Assembly (NCBI RefSeq): GCF_031882575.1
Contig: NZ_CP134772.1
Coordinates: forward strand, 6,483,001 to 6,547,000
Direction: 5' to 3'
Length of the DNA stretch: 64,000 bases
DNA from: Pseudomonas sp. VD-NE ins
GTDB lineage: Bacteria > Pseudomonadota > Gammaproteobacteria > Pseudomonadales > Pseudomonadaceae
The position numbers and the translations under genes are program-made. This document shows, in pieces, positions 1-9,368 of the stretch. Below the pieces are notes generated by a model. That model ran no database searches. It saw only the letters and a program-made list of their open reading frames with translations, and was not told the origin of the DNA. Position 1 is the stretch's first letter. The number at the start of each line of letters is the position of its first letter.

Positions 1-1234
1 TGCCGGGGAAGTTGTAGCCGGACAGATGTTCCAGCGCCGCACTCGACCAGCGCACCGGATCGCGCTGCAAGTACGTGCAGGTCTTCTCGGCAAAGTGCTG
101 GGCCAGTTCGAGGATGTCGCCTTCGCGCTGACGCAGCGCCGGCAGTTCGATCGGGAATTGCGCGAGGCGGTAATACAAGTCCTCGCGGAATTTGCCTTCG
201 CTGACCAGCGTCGACAGATCGCGGTGGGTCGCGGCGATGATGCGTACGTCGATCTTGTGGGTGTCGTTGGAACCCAGCGGACGAATCTCGCCTTCCTGCA
301 ACACGCGCAGAATCTTCGCTTGCAACGACAGCGGCATGTCGCCGATCTCGTCGAGCAGCAGCGTGCCGCCATTGGCCGCATCAAACAGACCCGCACGGTC
401 GCGGTCGGCGCCGGTGAACGCGCCTTTGCGATAGCCGAACAGCTCGCTTTCCAGCAGGTTTTCCGGGACCGCCGCGCAGTTCTGCACGATGAACGCCTGG
501 GAACGGCGTGGGCCGCAATCGTGAATCGCTCGCGCAACGACTTCCTTGCCGGTGCCGGTTTCGCCGCGCAACAACACGGTGTACGGGCTGTGCAGGACTT
601 TGCTGATCAGCGAATGGGTCTGGCGCATCGCCGCGCTTTTACCGATCAAGCCATAGCCACTGATGCTCGGCACGCTGCGCGCAACCGTTGCCGACTCTGC
701 CAACGGCTGACGCAAGCGCTGCAACAAATGCAACTGGCCCAGCACGAACGAGCCGAGCTGGCCGAGAGAATCGGCGAAGCCTTGCAGGTGGGTACGACGA
801 CGGCTGGCGCACAGCAGCAGACCTTCAACAGCCTTGTGCTGATTGACCAGCGGCACGCACAACAGCGACTGCCACGGCGAGGTCGCCGCCGGCAGAAAAC
901 TGGTTTCGTGCAGGCTGCCGCTCAAGTCGTCGAGGCACACCACGCGGTTCTGGCACAGGGCGAATTGCAGCAGTTGCTCACCGTTGTAATCCGCCGGCAG
1001 GCTCGCCGCTTCACGCGGTTGCAAGGCGCCGTCGAGGCATTCGGCGTTCATCCCCAGGCACGTGTGGGTAGCGTCGAGCAGATACAGCTGCGTCAATTCG
1101 CAACCGCTCAGCTCGGCCAGACCACGCACGAAGTCACCCAGCAACGCAGCACCGTCCGCCGCCCGCGACAGACTGGCGAACTGCGCCAGCAACGCTTCGG
1201 CATAGACCAGTGGCTGCGGCACCTGAGTGAACAT
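1..1234 (-). CDS. Sigma-54-dependent transcriptional activator of the T6SS (Sfa-type), 3' end outside window
   Basis: This is the first 411 residues of a bacterial enhancer-binding protein. Residues 1 to about 170 look like a GAF-type sensor region. The AAA+ domain follows, with Walker A GETGTGKE at 224-231 and the sigma-54 contact motif GAFTGA at 271-276. The C-terminal helix-turn-helix lies beyond the window edge. The ATG at 1234 is 10 bp after the clpV stop and has a GAGG-type ribosome site that overlaps it, so the two genes are probably co-translated. In P. aeruginosa H2- and H3-T6SS the gene after clpV encodes the activators Sfa2 and Sfa3, so the inferred role is sigma-54 (RpoN) control of T6SS genes. 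The family call is firm; the target promoters are not visible to me. Confidence 0.93.
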   Translation of the reverse strand, partial: MFTQVPQPLVYAEALLAQFASLSRAADGAALLGDFVRGLAELSGCELTQLYLLDATHTCLGMNAECLDGALQPREAASLPADYNGEQLLQFALCQNRVVCLDDLSGSLHETSFLPAATSPWQSLLCVPLVNQHKAVEGLLLCASRRRTHLQGFADSLGQLGSFVLGQLHLLQRLRQPLAESATVARSVPSISGYGLIGKSAAMRQTHSLISKVLHSPYTVLLRGETGTGKEVVARAIHDCGPRRSQAFIVQNCAAVPENLLESELFGYRKGAFTGADRDRAGLFDAANGGTLLLDEIGDMPLSLQAKILRVLQEGEIRPLGSNDTHKIDVRIIAATHRDLSTLVSEGKFREDLYYRLAQFPIELPALRQREGDILELAQHFAEKTCTYLQRDPVRWSSAALEHLSGYNFPG

Positions 1235-1244
1235 CACACCCACC

Positions 1245-3902
1245 TCAGGCGAACTCGCACGTCACGCTGGCTTCACCGTCGAGCGTGGCATGCACACGCT
1301 TGAGGCTTTCACCGGTGGCCATGGCGTCGAGCAAACGATCTGCCACCAGCGGCAGCACGTGCTGATCGAGCAGATGGTCGATCAGGCGCGCGCCGCTGTC
1401 GCTTTGCGTGCAACGCTCGGACAGGTGATCGACGAGGTTCTGGCACCAGCTGAAATCCAGCTGACGACGATTCAAGCGCTCGCCGAGACGACCGAGTTTG
1501 ATCTCGATCAGCTCGCGCAGCACCGGGCCGCCAACCGGGTAATACGGCACCACTTTCATCCGCGCCAGCAGCGCCGGTTTGAAGTGTTTGCTCAGCACTG
1601 GGCGAATGGTTTCTTCGAGGACTTCGGCAGTCGGGCGTGCGCCGTTTTCGCAGAGGTCGCTGATCTTGTCGCTACCGAGGTTCGAGGTCATCAGGATCAA
1701 CGTATTGCGGAAGTCGATCTCGCGACCTTCGCCGTCGTTGGCCACGCCTTTGTCGAAGATTTGGTAGAACAGGTTAAGCACGTCCGGATCAGCCTTTTCG
1801 ACTTCATCGAGCAGCACTACCGAGTACGGTTTCTGCCGCACGGCTTCGGTGAGCATGCCGCCCTCGCCATAACCGACGTAGCCCGGTGGTGCACCGATCA
1901 GACGGGAGACGGTGTGCTTCTCCTGGAATTCGGACATGTTGATGGTGGTGATGAAACGGTCGCCGCCGTAAAGCAGATCGGCGAGGGCCAGGGCGGTTTC
2001 GGTCTTGCCGACGCCGCTCGGGCCGACCAGCAGGAACACGCCCACTGGTGCGTCAGGCTTGTTCAGACCGGCAGCGGTGGCGCGCATCGAGCGATCCAGG
2101 GCGTGCACGGCTTGTTCCTGACCACGGATGCGGGTGCGCAGGTCGGTGGCGAAACTGGCGACTTTGGCGTTGTGTTCGCGAGCCAGTTGCGCCAATGGCA
2201 CGCCGGTCCAGGCACTGATCACTTCGGCAACCAGACGCGGGCACACTTCGAAGCTGACCAGACGCTCTTTGACCTGTGCGGCGGTCAGGGCGCTGTGGGT
2301 TTCGTTGAGCTGGGCTTCCAGCGCTTCGACGCTTTGGCCTTCTTCGACTTCGGCGGCAACGGTTTCGATCACGGTGCCTTCGGCGTCTTCTTCAACGGTC
2401 ACCACTGGCTCAACGGCTGCCGCTTCACGAGCCTTGGCCAGTTGCTGACGCAGCTCCAGCAGGCGTTCGGCCAGTTGCTTCTGCTCAGTCCACAGGGTTT
2501 CCAGCGCGACCATTTCGTCTTCGGCTTCGTCGAGACGAGCTTCCAGAGCCTCCAGCGCTTCGTGGTCGATCAGCAGACCGGCTTCGGCATCGCGGCGCAG
2601 GGCCTGACGCTGGCGGCCACCTTCAGCCAGTTCGCCACGTAGACGCTCAAGGCTTTCCGGGGCGGCGGCGAGGCTGATGCGCACACGGGCGCAAGCGGTG
2701 TCGAGAACGTCGACGGCTTTGTCCGGCAGTTGCCGACCGGCCAGATAACGTGCGGACAGTTCAGCAGCCGAGACCACCGCGTCATCACGCAGGTAGATGC
2801 CGTGGCTTTTCTCGTAAACCTGGGCCAGACCACGGAGGATGGTCACCGCTTCGCTGACGGTCGGTTCGTGCAGTTGCACCGGTTGGAAGCGACGGGCCAG
2901 CGCCGGGTCTTTCTCGAAGTATTTCTTGTACTCGGCCCAGGTGGTCGCGGCGATGGTGCGCAGTTCGCCACGGGCCAGCGCCGGTTTCAGCAGGTTGGCC
3001 GCGTCGGAACCGCCGGCATTGCCGCCTGCGCCGATCAGGGTGTGGGCTTCGTCGATGAACAGAATGATCGGTTTTGGTGAGGCTTTGACTTCGTCGATCA
3101 CGCCTTTGAGACGACGTTCGAATTCACCTTTGACGCTGGCGCCGGCCTGCAGCAAGCCCATGTCCAGCGACAGCAGCTCAACGCCTTTGAGCACTTGCGG
3201 TACTTCACCGGCGGCGATGCGCGAGGCCAGACCTTCGACGATGGCGGTCTTGCCGACACCGGCCTCACCGACGACGATCGGGTTGTTCTTGCGGCGACGG
3301 GCGAGGATGTCGACCATCTGCCGGATCGCGCCGTCACGGCACAGCACCGGGTCCAGTTTGCCGTCGCGGGCCTGCTGGGTCAGGTTGTGGGTGAAGCGCT
3401 GCAACAGCGATTCGCCCTGGGCGGCCGGCTTGCCATTGGCCGCTGGTTGCTCTTTTTGCGACAGGGCAAATTCCTTCAGGCGATCGATGTTCAGCTTGGC
3501 GAGCAGCGGCTGATAACGGCTGCCGGCGTAGCGCATCGGATTGCGTAGCAGGGCGAGGATCAACGCGGCGTCTTCAACCTGGGTCTGGCCCAGTTCGAGG
3601 TTGGCTACCAGCAGCGCATCTTGCAGCCACTGCACCAGTTCCGGGGCGAACACCGGGTTACGCGAAGCGCTGTGTTCGACGCGCGATTGCAGCGCGGCGC
3701 TGAGTTCACCGGCGTCGACGTCTGCGTCCTGCAGTGCGCGCGACAACAAGCCATTCGGACGCTCGAGCAGGCCGAGCATCAAATCTTCGACGAGGATCTT
3801 GCTGCCACCACGGGCCACGCAACGCTCGGCGGAACGTTCCAGATCACGACGGGTTTCGGCGTCCAGCGCCTGGATAAGTTGTTGCAGGTCTACGTTGATC
3901 AT
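1245..3902 (-). CDS. tssH: T6SS sheath-disassembly ATPase ClpV (TssH)
   Basis: An 885-residue ClpB/Hsp100-type AAA+ ATPase that recycles contracted TssB-TssC sheaths in the cytoplasm. The N-terminal Clp_N region (about 1-150) recognises the sheath. The first ATPase domain carries Walker A GEAGVGKT at 212-219 and Walker B LFIDEAH further on. A charged, Glu/Ala-rich coiled-coil middle region follows, and the second ATPase domain carries GPSGVGKT and the pore-loop-like GYVGYGEGG. Length is normal for ClpV. It sits between tssG (11 bp upstream) and the sigma-54 activator, the H2-T6SS order. The acidic, Val/Glu-rich insert after the middle coiled coil is variable in the family. No frameshift is seen. 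Confidence 0.97.
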   Translation of the reverse strand: MINVDLQQLIQALDAETRRDLERSAERCVARGGSKILVEDLMLGLLERPNGLLSRALQDADVDAGELSAALQSRVEHSASRNPVFAPELVQWLQDALLVANLELGQTQVEDAALILALLRNPMRYAGSRYQPLLAKLNIDRLKEFALSQKEQPAANGKPAAQGESLLQRFTHNLTQQARDGKLDPVLCRDGAIRQMVDILARRRKNNPIVVGEAGVGKTAIVEGLASRIAAGEVPQVLKGVELLSLDMGLLQAGASVKGEFERRLKGVIDEVKASPKPIILFIDEAHTLIGAGGNAGGSDAANLLKPALARGELRTIAATTWAEYKKYFEKDPALARRFQPVQLHEPTVSEAVTILRGLAQVYEKSHGIYLRDDAVVSAAELSARYLAGRQLPDKAVDVLDTACARVRISLAAAPESLERLRGELAEGGRQRQALRRDAEAGLLIDHEALEALEARLDEAEDEMVALETLWTEQKQLAERLLELRQQLAKAREAAAVEPVVTVEEDAEGTVIETVAAEVEEGQSVEALEAQLNETHSALTAAQVKERLVSFEVCPRLVAEVISAWTGVPLAQLAREHNAKVASFATDLRTRIRGQEQAVHALDRSMRATAAGLNKPDAPVGVFLLVGPSGVGKTETALALADLLYGGDRFITTINMSEFQEKHTVSRLIGAPPGYVGYGEGGMLTEAVRQKPYSVVLLDEVEKADPDVLNLFYQIFDKGVANDGEGREIDFRNTLILMTSNLGSDKISDLCENGARPTAEVLEETIRPVLSKHFKPALLARMKVVPYYPVGGPVLRELIEIKLGRLGERLNRRQLDFSWCQNLVDHLSERCTQSDSGARLIDHLLDQHVLPLVADRLLDAMATGESLKRVHATLDGEASVTCEFA

Positions 3903-3913
3903 GGCTCACGTCC

Positions 3914-4921
3914 TTAATGAATTTTGCTGCCCAGGGTCACCACGCCGTCCGCTTTTTCGCGGCCCAGCCAACTGGTCCAACCGAGGCGACAGGCGTTCTG
4001 CTCACCGATGCGCAGTTCGCGGATTTCTTCCTGGCGCAGAACCAGGCGGATGTCGTAATCGAGCGGGTCACGCAGGGTGAACCGCACCAGCGCGCAGAGC
4101 GGCTGGTAACCGAAACCGATCGGCAGGAATTCATGGAATCGCTGCCAGTCGAGTTCGGTGATGTGAATGCGGAATTTGCCGCTGCGGTCGCGCACGTGTT
4201 CGCCGAGCACGAGGTCTTCGCCGAGCAGGCTGTTGGCGCGGCCCAAACGATTGCGCTGCTCTTCGAGAATTTCCACGCGGCGCTCGATGCACTGCTCGAT
4301 GACCAGGTCTTCGTGCTTGAAGTAGTAACGCAGCACGGCTTCGATCAGCGCCGCCGAGTGCGCCCGCAAGCTGAGCAGGCCGAGGTACGGCAACAGACGT
4401 TTCCAGTTGAGTTCCTTGGCCTTGCGGATCTCTTCGCCACCGAGGCCGATCAGGGCGAACAGCTGCGATGAGAACGGGTCAATCGCGCCACTCTGGAAGC
4501 TTGCGCGATAGCGGTATTTGCGCCAGATCGGCAGCATCAGCCGTTGCAGGCGATGGTGGAACAGGTCGAGGAAGTTACGTGTCGGGTTGCCGTCTTCGCT
4601 GTCGCCCAGGGCTTGTTCGCCGTAGAACGCCGGCAACGGCGAGCCCGAGCCGACCAGGCCGATCAGGTTGAAACGCATGCGCGCGCGCATCTGCCCGTGT
4701 TCTTCGAAGAACTCCACGCGATCGACGTCGCTGCGCGGAAAGCCCAGGCTCGGGTTGGCCTGGAACTCCACGTGGTCGTACAGATCGTCTTCGCTCAGGT
4801 ACGGGTGTGCCTCGCGCAGCCGGTCGATCACCAGCAGCACGGCCTGAAACAGCGAGTACTCGCGTATTACCTTGGTCAGCCCGCTTAAAGCAGGGGCTGC
4901 AGGCCCATACGTGGTGTCCAT
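3914..4921 (-). CDS. tssG: T6SS baseplate subunit TssG
   Basis: A 335-residue TssG (VasB/ImpH family) protein, part of the TssE-F-G-K wedge of the T6SS baseplate. It contains the family features: an N-terminal FxAVxLxxR-like helix (SLFQAVLLVIDRL), the FxxNPSLGFP stretch, and the central NFLDLFHHRL motif near residue 115. The start codon lies 37 bp inside the end of tssF, so translation is probably coupled, and clpV follows after 11 bp. TssF and TssG form a stable complex (family knowledge), which fits this overlap. Confidence 0.96.
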   Translation of the reverse strand: MDTTYGPAAPALSGLTKVIREYSLFQAVLLVIDRLREAHPYLSEDDLYDHVEFQANPSLGFPRSDVDRVEFFEEHGQMRARMRFNLIGLVGSGSPLPAFYGEQALGDSEDGNPTRNFLDLFHHRLQRLMLPIWRKYRYRASFQSGAIDPFSSQLFALIGLGGEEIRKAKELNWKRLLPYLGLLSLRAHSAALIEAVLRYYFKHEDLVIEQCIERRVEILEEQRNRLGRANSLLGEDLVLGEHVRDRSGKFRIHITELDWQRFHEFLPIGFGYQPLCALVRFTLRDPLDYDIRLVLRQEEIRELRIGEQNACRLGWTSWLGREKADGVVTLGSKIH

Positions 4922-6672
4922 TGGTACACCTCTCCCTGTGTGCTTTTTACGCGCAGCTCATGGAATGAATTGAGACTGGCGTAAAGCGCGAAAAACTCGT
5001 TAAGAACCGAAGCGAAAACGAACAGGTCGCCTTCGCCGATATACCCTTCCGGGTCGATGGTCAGTTCGGTGCGCAAACCGCGCACCGGCAACCCACGGTG
5101 CAAGCGGTCGACGTGGTGATGCTTGATGTGCTTGAGGCCGCCGAGCAGGCGTTTGCTGACCTTCTCCGCATGCTGGTCGTAGTAGCGCGGCAGGTCGTAG
5201 GTTTCGAGAATCACCTTCAACGCATTGACGTCGGCCAGCGACAGATAGTTAAGCGACATGTTGCTGATCAGCTTCCACAGGAAGTCACGGTTCAGCGGTG
5301 GCGCGAAGCTCGACGTGGCCGGGGTGATGTTGCGGAAACTGAGGAACTCCGGCGTCTCTTCGCAGGCCATGCAGATGTCGCCGAGCTTGAGCTTGCGCGG
5401 CAGGTTCTGGTTGGTGCAGATCAGCTCGATCGACAGGGTTTCGTGGGCTTCGGTGTGGCGGATGCCGAAGCTCAGGTAGGTGTCGAGGCCGTCGTGCAGC
5501 AAGGACGAACGCTGGCGAATGCTGTAATGCGGACGGCTATTGGGTACGTCGAAACTCGGGTCGTGCTCGAAGGATTCGAACGGCACGTATTCCTGATAAC
5601 CGAGGCCGCCGGGCTTCCAGCCGGTCACGGTTTCCACCGAAAACACACCACAGTTTTCCAGATCGTATTCCGCTGGCAGCAGCAGGTATTCGTCCTGCTT
5701 GCCGTCGAGGCGGATCGGCAGTGCGTCGTGGGCGAACAGGTTGGCAATCGGCGTGCAGAACAGCTTCACGTTATCCAGCGTCGGCCGCATGCGCATGATG
5801 CCGCTCTTGCGAATATCGAAGCGCAATTCCAGGCCGCGCATCTGCTTGAGGGTGTCTTCCGGCAGCGCGTTGATGATGTCCAGACCGTTAACGTCGACGA
5901 ACAGGAACTTGTCCTGGAAGGCGAAGTATTCCTGCAGGTAGCGATAACCACGGAAGGTGTTCAGCGGATACGGGATCAACGCTTCTTCTTCGGCAAAGCC
6001 CACCGGTTTGACCCGATCACCGGGAATCTTGAACGCCATCGGCTTGCCGCTGACGCCATCGATCGGTTTGCCGGCACCGTCGAGCGGGATCAGTTCGATG
6101 CCTTCAAGGTTGCGCAACAGGCTCAGGTAGAGCATCTGGCTGATGTAGCGCTCACCGGCAAAATGCAAACGCAATTTGCTCAGTTCCAGCTCACCGAGGT
6201 GGCCATCGGCACTCATTTCCAGACGCAGGCTGAGCAGCGAGCCGTCGCCCTTCACCGAGTAATTCAGCGCGGCCAGATCCAGCGGCAGCACGTCAGTCGG
6301 GTAGCAGGTGCGGAAGCGGCAACGCACGTCTTCGATCGGCTTGCTTTCAATCGGCGTATCACGCTCGACGCGCAACGCCGGCCCGGATCGCTTGAGCGGG
6401 TCGAACTGCAAAATGCTGAACGCCGGCAGCGGGCGCATATAGTTCGGCCACAGCAGTTGCATCAGCGAATGGCTGAGTTCCGGTAGCTCGTCATCGAGCT
6501 TCTGGCGCAGACGCCCGGTCAGAAACGCAAAGCCTTCGAGCAACCGCTCCACATCCGGATCCCGCCCGGCCTGGCCCAGATACGGCGCCAACGCCGGACT
6601 ACGCTCGGCGAAACGGCGACCGAGTTGGCGCAGTGCGGTGAGTTCGCTTTGGTAGTAGTGGTTAAAGGACAT
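4885..6672 (-). CDS. tssF: T6SS baseplate subunit TssF
   Basis: A 595-residue TssF (VasA/ImpG family) protein. The N-terminus starts with the characteristic YYQSELTALRQLGRRFAE and continues with the DPDVERLLEGFAFL and LMQLLWPNYMRPLPAFSI motifs. It is the large wedge component of the baseplate and is homologous to phage gp6. In H2-like systems tssF usually follows tssE directly; here about 2.3 kb of accessory genes separates them (6753-8947). The gap between the upstream accessory gene stop and the tssF start is 80 bp, with only a weak purine-rich site before the ATG. Confidence 0.97.
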   Translation of the reverse strand: MSFNHYYQSELTALRQLGRRFAERSPALAPYLGQAGRDPDVERLLEGFAFLTGRLRQKLDDELPELSHSLMQLLWPNYMRPLPAFSILQFDPLKRSGPALRVERDTPIESKPIEDVRCRFRTCYPTDVLPLDLAALNYSVKGDGSLLSLRLEMSADGHLGELELSKLRLHFAGERYISQMLYLSLLRNLEGIELIPLDGAGKPIDGVSGKPMAFKIPGDRVKPVGFAEEEALIPYPLNTFRGYRYLQEYFAFQDKFLFVDVNGLDIINALPEDTLKQMRGLELRFDIRKSGIMRMRPTLDNVKLFCTPIANLFAHDALPIRLDGKQDEYLLLPAEYDLENCGVFSVETVTGWKPGGLGYQEYVPFESFEHDPSFDVPNSRPHYSIRQRSSLLHDGLDTYLSFGIRHTEAHETLSIELICTNQNLPRKLKLGDICMACEETPEFLSFRNITPATSSFAPPLNRDFLWKLISNMSLNYLSLADVNALKVILETYDLPRYYDQHAEKVSKRLLGGLKHIKHHHVDRLHRGLPVRGLRTELTIDPEGYIGEGDLFVFASVLNEFFALYASLNSFHELRVKSTQGEVYQWTPRMGLQPLL

Positions 6673-6752
6673 GTATGGCTGCCTGGGTATTTATTCGTTT
6701 GATTTGCAAACTGAAAGCGACTGAGAGCGCAAATATGGGAAAACAAAAAAAA

Positions 6753-7130
6753 TCATTTCGTACTCCGAGCTAGCAAGAACCGTTCAAACTTACCAGCCAC
6801 CCATATCGCCAGAGCAGTGAGCCCACCTGTAAGAATGCTATAGGCGACCGCTCGAACGGGATAAAGCGGCAACAAGTAAAGCAATATCATCGAAACCATT
6901 AAAACAACAACACTAAACTTAAAAAATAGTCTTGGAATTATAGCAACCAATAAGTTAGCAAAAACAAATAGGTAAAAAATCATATACATGGCAATCCCAA
7001 TGGAAGCGCCACGAGACGTCAAACCACCAAATGAAACTTTATACAGAGAGACCCCGTAATAATTAACAACAACATAAACGACGCAGGCAAAAAAGTGCAC
7101 GAGCAAGCCCGCTGCTATCCTCGTCATCAT
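6753..7130 (-). CDS. Polytopic inner-membrane protein, candidate immunity protein
   Basis: A 125-residue protein with about four hydrophobic segments (roughly residues 8-28, 45-67, 72-90 and 95-112) and a basic C-terminus. I do not recognise a family. The ORF can be read from a GTG at 7139, but the ATG at 7130 forms an ATGA overlap with the stop of the preceding gene, the usual sign of coupled translation. It is AT-rich compared with the tss genes, suggesting acquisition. Small polytopic membrane proteins encoded directly after a toxin are a common immunity type for effectors that act in the periplasm or inner membrane. The immunity role is an inference from position only. Confidence 0.55.
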   Translation of the reverse strand: MMTRIAAGLLVHFFACVVYVVVNYYGVSLYKVSFGGLTSRGASIGIAMYMIFYLFVFANLLVAIIPRLFFKFSVVVLMVSMILLYLLPLYPVRAVAYSILTGGLTALAIWVAGKFERFLLARSTK

Positions 7131-7978
7131 CTCTTCCACTCTCCATACTTATCTACAGAGCCCTGAGTGATGGAGCTTCTCAATTTCTGATCGGAAACGC
7201 CGAGGTAAACTGTGCTGGTCACCACTTTTTCGCGATAGCCCATTCGCCCAGCAAATACTCTTATAGTTTCAGTGCGTAGCTCAAAATTTTCAGAGGCCCA
7301 CAAAGCACCGCGCAGCACCATGTAGTTATCGTATTCGTTGGTTTTGTCCTCCTTCGGAAATATAGGGATACCATCACCATACGTCATACCGGTTTCAACG
7401 GTTTTCTTGATAGCCGTTTCCGAAGACTTGGTTTCTTCCAAATATAAACGGTAGGTATCGGTCGAGAACGGTATTTGTCCAACACCGTCAGTCCAATAGG
7501 GCTCGCCTTCGATCATCACCATTATAAATCCGGCGCCGCCCTCTGAACTATTTTTCCAATCACCGGGCATTCTAGGAGCGAAGCTAATTGACATTCTGTC
7601 AACAATTGCAAACTTTATAATTTCTGCCCAGGTAAATTGTTTATAAGCATTGTATGCGTCCGTGCCGGCAGTTTTAGACTCGGGATTCACCCATAACTTT
7701 TCCCGGTAGTTATCAGCTAGAGGCTCAAACCATTGGATGGCTTCCGCATAGAGCTTTTCAGCCGTCATGATTCTGAACTGAACATCTGATGCATTCGGTT
7801 TTACAGCAAAAAGAGGCACGCCATTGCCTCTGGTTATCAGCCAAACATTTGGCAAAGGAAGCTTTTTCGGTTCTTTATCTTCACTCGGCGTAGTTTCGGC
7901 TTTAATTCTCAGCTCCGTTTTTCCATCGGAGGTCTCGAAAACATGTGCGATGCCGTCGATAACAATAGAGGTTTCCAC
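7127..7978 (-). CDS. Unknown protein after PAAR, candidate T6SS effector
   Basis: A 283-residue protein without a signal peptide or clear membrane segment. It starts with GTG at 7978, 4 bp after the stop of the PAAR gene and preceded by GGAG. I do not recognise a domain. The N-terminal part (to about 75) is beta-rich; the centre is Trp/Tyr-rich with a WAEIIKFAIVDRMSISFAPRMPGDW stretch (given here in part: RMSISFAPRMPGDW); the C-terminal part contains GALWASENFELRTE. Base composition is clearly more AT-rich than the flanking tss genes. Position directly after a PAAR gene and before a polytopic membrane protein suggests a PAAR-delivered effector. It could also be an accessory structural protein. 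Confidence 0.5.
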   Translation of the reverse strand: METSIVIDGIAHVFETSDGKTELRIKAETTPSEDKEPKKLPLPNVWLITRGNGVPLFAVKPNASDVQFRIMTAEKLYAEAIQWFEPLADNYREKLWVNPESKTAGTDAYNAYKQFTWAEIIKFAIVDRMSISFAPRMPGDWKNSSEGGAGFIMVMIEGEPYWTDGVGQIPFSTDTYRLYLEETKSSETAIKKTVETGMTYGDGIPIFPKEDKTNEYDNYMVLRGALWASENFELRTETIRVFAGRMGYREKVVTSTVYLGVSDQKLRSSITQGSVDKYGEWKR

Positions 7979-7982
7979 GCGA

Positions 7983-8489
7983 TTACTCCGCCGACACGTA
8001 GATGGTAACCATCTCGCCTTGTTTACCAGTGGAGAAACACCCCGTACCCCCAGCTGCCGACGAACATCCTGCTTTTTCTAATCCACTCTCAGAAACCATT
8101 CTGTAATTCAAGTTCGCGATTGGTTGTCCGTCCGCTGCATGAAAGGAAAAAACTCGGTTGAAGATCCCAGGAATAACAACGGGCTCCGGCGGCACAAACG
8201 GCGCCGGCGAATGCGAATTCCCGATAATCACCGTCCCGGATCCAGCCGTAACCTTGTTGCCATGCGTACCCACCGAATCAACCGTCGCGGCAGGTTTGCC
8301 GTTGATCAACACAGTGGTCGCCAAACCTCCCGACATCGCACCACCACACGCCGAGGCATCGCCTTGGCGGGCGGCCGCGAGGCCGTCGAAGAACACGTCG
8401 CCGGAACCGGCGGCGATCGGGTTGGTGCCGTGACCGGGGAGCGGGCAAGCGGTGGGGTCGGATACACGTGCCGCGGGTTTGCCAGACAT
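7983..8489 (-). CDS. PAAR-domain T6SS spike protein with short C-terminal extension
   Basis: A 168-residue PAAR protein that would cap the VgrG spike. The PAAR domain fills residues 1 to about 100, beginning KPAARVSDPTACP and containing the repeated GSGDVFFDG and INGKPAATVDS turns. A Pro-rich hinge (APFVPPEPVV) leads to an extension of about 60 residues with a VFSFHAADGQPIANLNY pattern, resembling the transthyretin-like extensions found on some VgrG proteins. The frame is open upstream to 8606, but the ATG at 8489 is preceded by AAGGAGA and fits the family start. It lies in the accessory cassette between tssE and tssF and probably carries the product of the next gene. Confidence 0.92.
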   Translation of the reverse strand: MSGKPAARVSDPTACPLPGHGTNPIAAGSGDVFFDGLAAARQGDASACGGAMSGGLATTVLINGKPAATVDSVGTHGNKVTAGSGTVIIGNSHSPAPFVPPEPVVIPGIFNRVFSFHAADGQPIANLNYRMVSESGLEKAGCSSAAGGTGCFSTGKQGEMVTIYVSAE

Positions 8490-8500
8490 CGGGATTCTCC

Positions 8501-8947
8501 TTAGTTGACCTTGGCTTGATGACTGTTCATTTCTTGAGCACACACCGGAATATTCCAGCCCTCGTAACCCGTCGCTGTCGGGTAGATCGCGTGACCGTAT
8601 ACCCACTGCGAGCGTTCATCGGTGGTGAACTCGTTCTGCCAGAGCAACCATTCGGACGATTTCAGCAGCGTGCCGTCTTTTGCGTAGACCCGGAAAAAGG
8701 CTTCGCTGGCAAACAGCTTGAAAATCATTCCCGGTATGCCGAGGGCCGAATACTGCGGAATGTAGGAGCGGATGAAGCACGTACCCGCATCGTTCCAGTC
8801 GGTGGAGTACTCGTGAGCCAGCCGTGCCGCCGTCGTTTTCACGTAACAGGCAGCTGAAACCAGGGCAGCAGCCGTCAGGGCGAGAAATAGCAACACGCCA
8901 CGCCCCCACTTCGCCAACGCACCCGGATTCACGGCGCTCCCTCGCAT
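8501..8947 (-). CDS. Small single-pass membrane or exported protein in T6SS cassette
   Basis: A 148-residue protein with one hydrophobic segment near the N-terminus (about residues 17-36) after a basic start. The segment ends in VSAAC, close to but not a canonical lipobox. The rest is predicted periplasmic and contains SYIPQYSALGIPGMIFKLF and paired cysteines. It begins 4 bp after the tssE stop and ends 11 bp before the PAAR start, so it belongs to the same operon. Similar small proteins occur beside PAAR genes in other Pseudomonas T6SS clusters; I think they are annotated as DUF6201, but this is from memory. Function is unknown; an immunity or accessory role is possible. Confidence 0.6.
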   Translation of the reverse strand: MRGSAVNPGALAKWGRGVLLFLALTAAALVSAACYVKTTAARLAHEYSTDWNDAGTCFIRSYIPQYSALGIPGMIFKLFASEAFFRVYAKDGTLLKSSEWLLWQNEFTTDERSQWVYGHAIYPTATGYEGWNIPVCAQEMNSHQAKVN

Positions 8948-8951
8948 GGTC

Positions 8952-9359
8952 CTAATTCACCTTCACTTGTCCGCTGCCATCCAGGCGCGCGGAAAAACTG
9001 ACCTGACGCTTGAACCCTTCAACTTCCAGCAAGCCTTCGATACTGAAGGCCAGGCGCAGTTGATCGTGGTCACGCGGCAGGGAAATGACACGCACGTTGC
9101 TCAGGCGCGGCTCGTAGGCTTCGATGAAGTTTTCGATGGCCAGACGGGCCTGACTCAGGGAGTCGTGCAGGCTCAGACGCATGTCATTGAGATCGGGCAA
9201 CCCGTAGTCGGCCAGCGTTTGCACGCTGCCGGCCCGGGTGCTGAGCATTTTGGCCAGATGGGCAGCCACTGACGCCATGGCACAAGCCTCAAGGCTGTTG
9301 CCCTTGCGTAGTTGCGCGTCGCCGTTGAGGCGTTCGAACAGGCTGCCGTATCCGTCCAT
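8952..9359 (-). CDS. tssE: T6SS baseplate subunit TssE
   Basis: A 135-residue gp25-like lysozyme-fold protein (no lysozyme activity in this family). It has the SLFERL start, a DYGLPDLND motif at about 52-60 and the conserved IENFIEAYEPRLSNVRV region, whose EPR is the hallmark of TssE. It forms the baseplate core with TssF and TssG and nucleates the sheath. The start is 9 bp after the tssC stop. In H2-type clusters this gene is named hsiF2. Confidence 0.96.
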   Translation of the reverse strand: MDGYGSLFERLNGDAQLRKGNSLEACAMASVAAHLAKMLSTRAGSVQTLADYGLPDLNDMRLSLHDSLSQARLAIENFIEAYEPRLSNVRVISLPRDHDQLRLAFSIEGLLEVEGFKRQVSFSARLDGSGQVKVN

Positions 9360-9368
9360 GAGTCGCTC

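Noticed and set aside
26..1303. Long plus-strand open frame of 425 codons
   Set aside because: It is the antisense shadow of the sigma-54 activator; its composition (Gln, Arg, His-rich) is typical of reading GC-rich genes on the wrong strand, and the minus-strand frame has intact AAA+ motifs.
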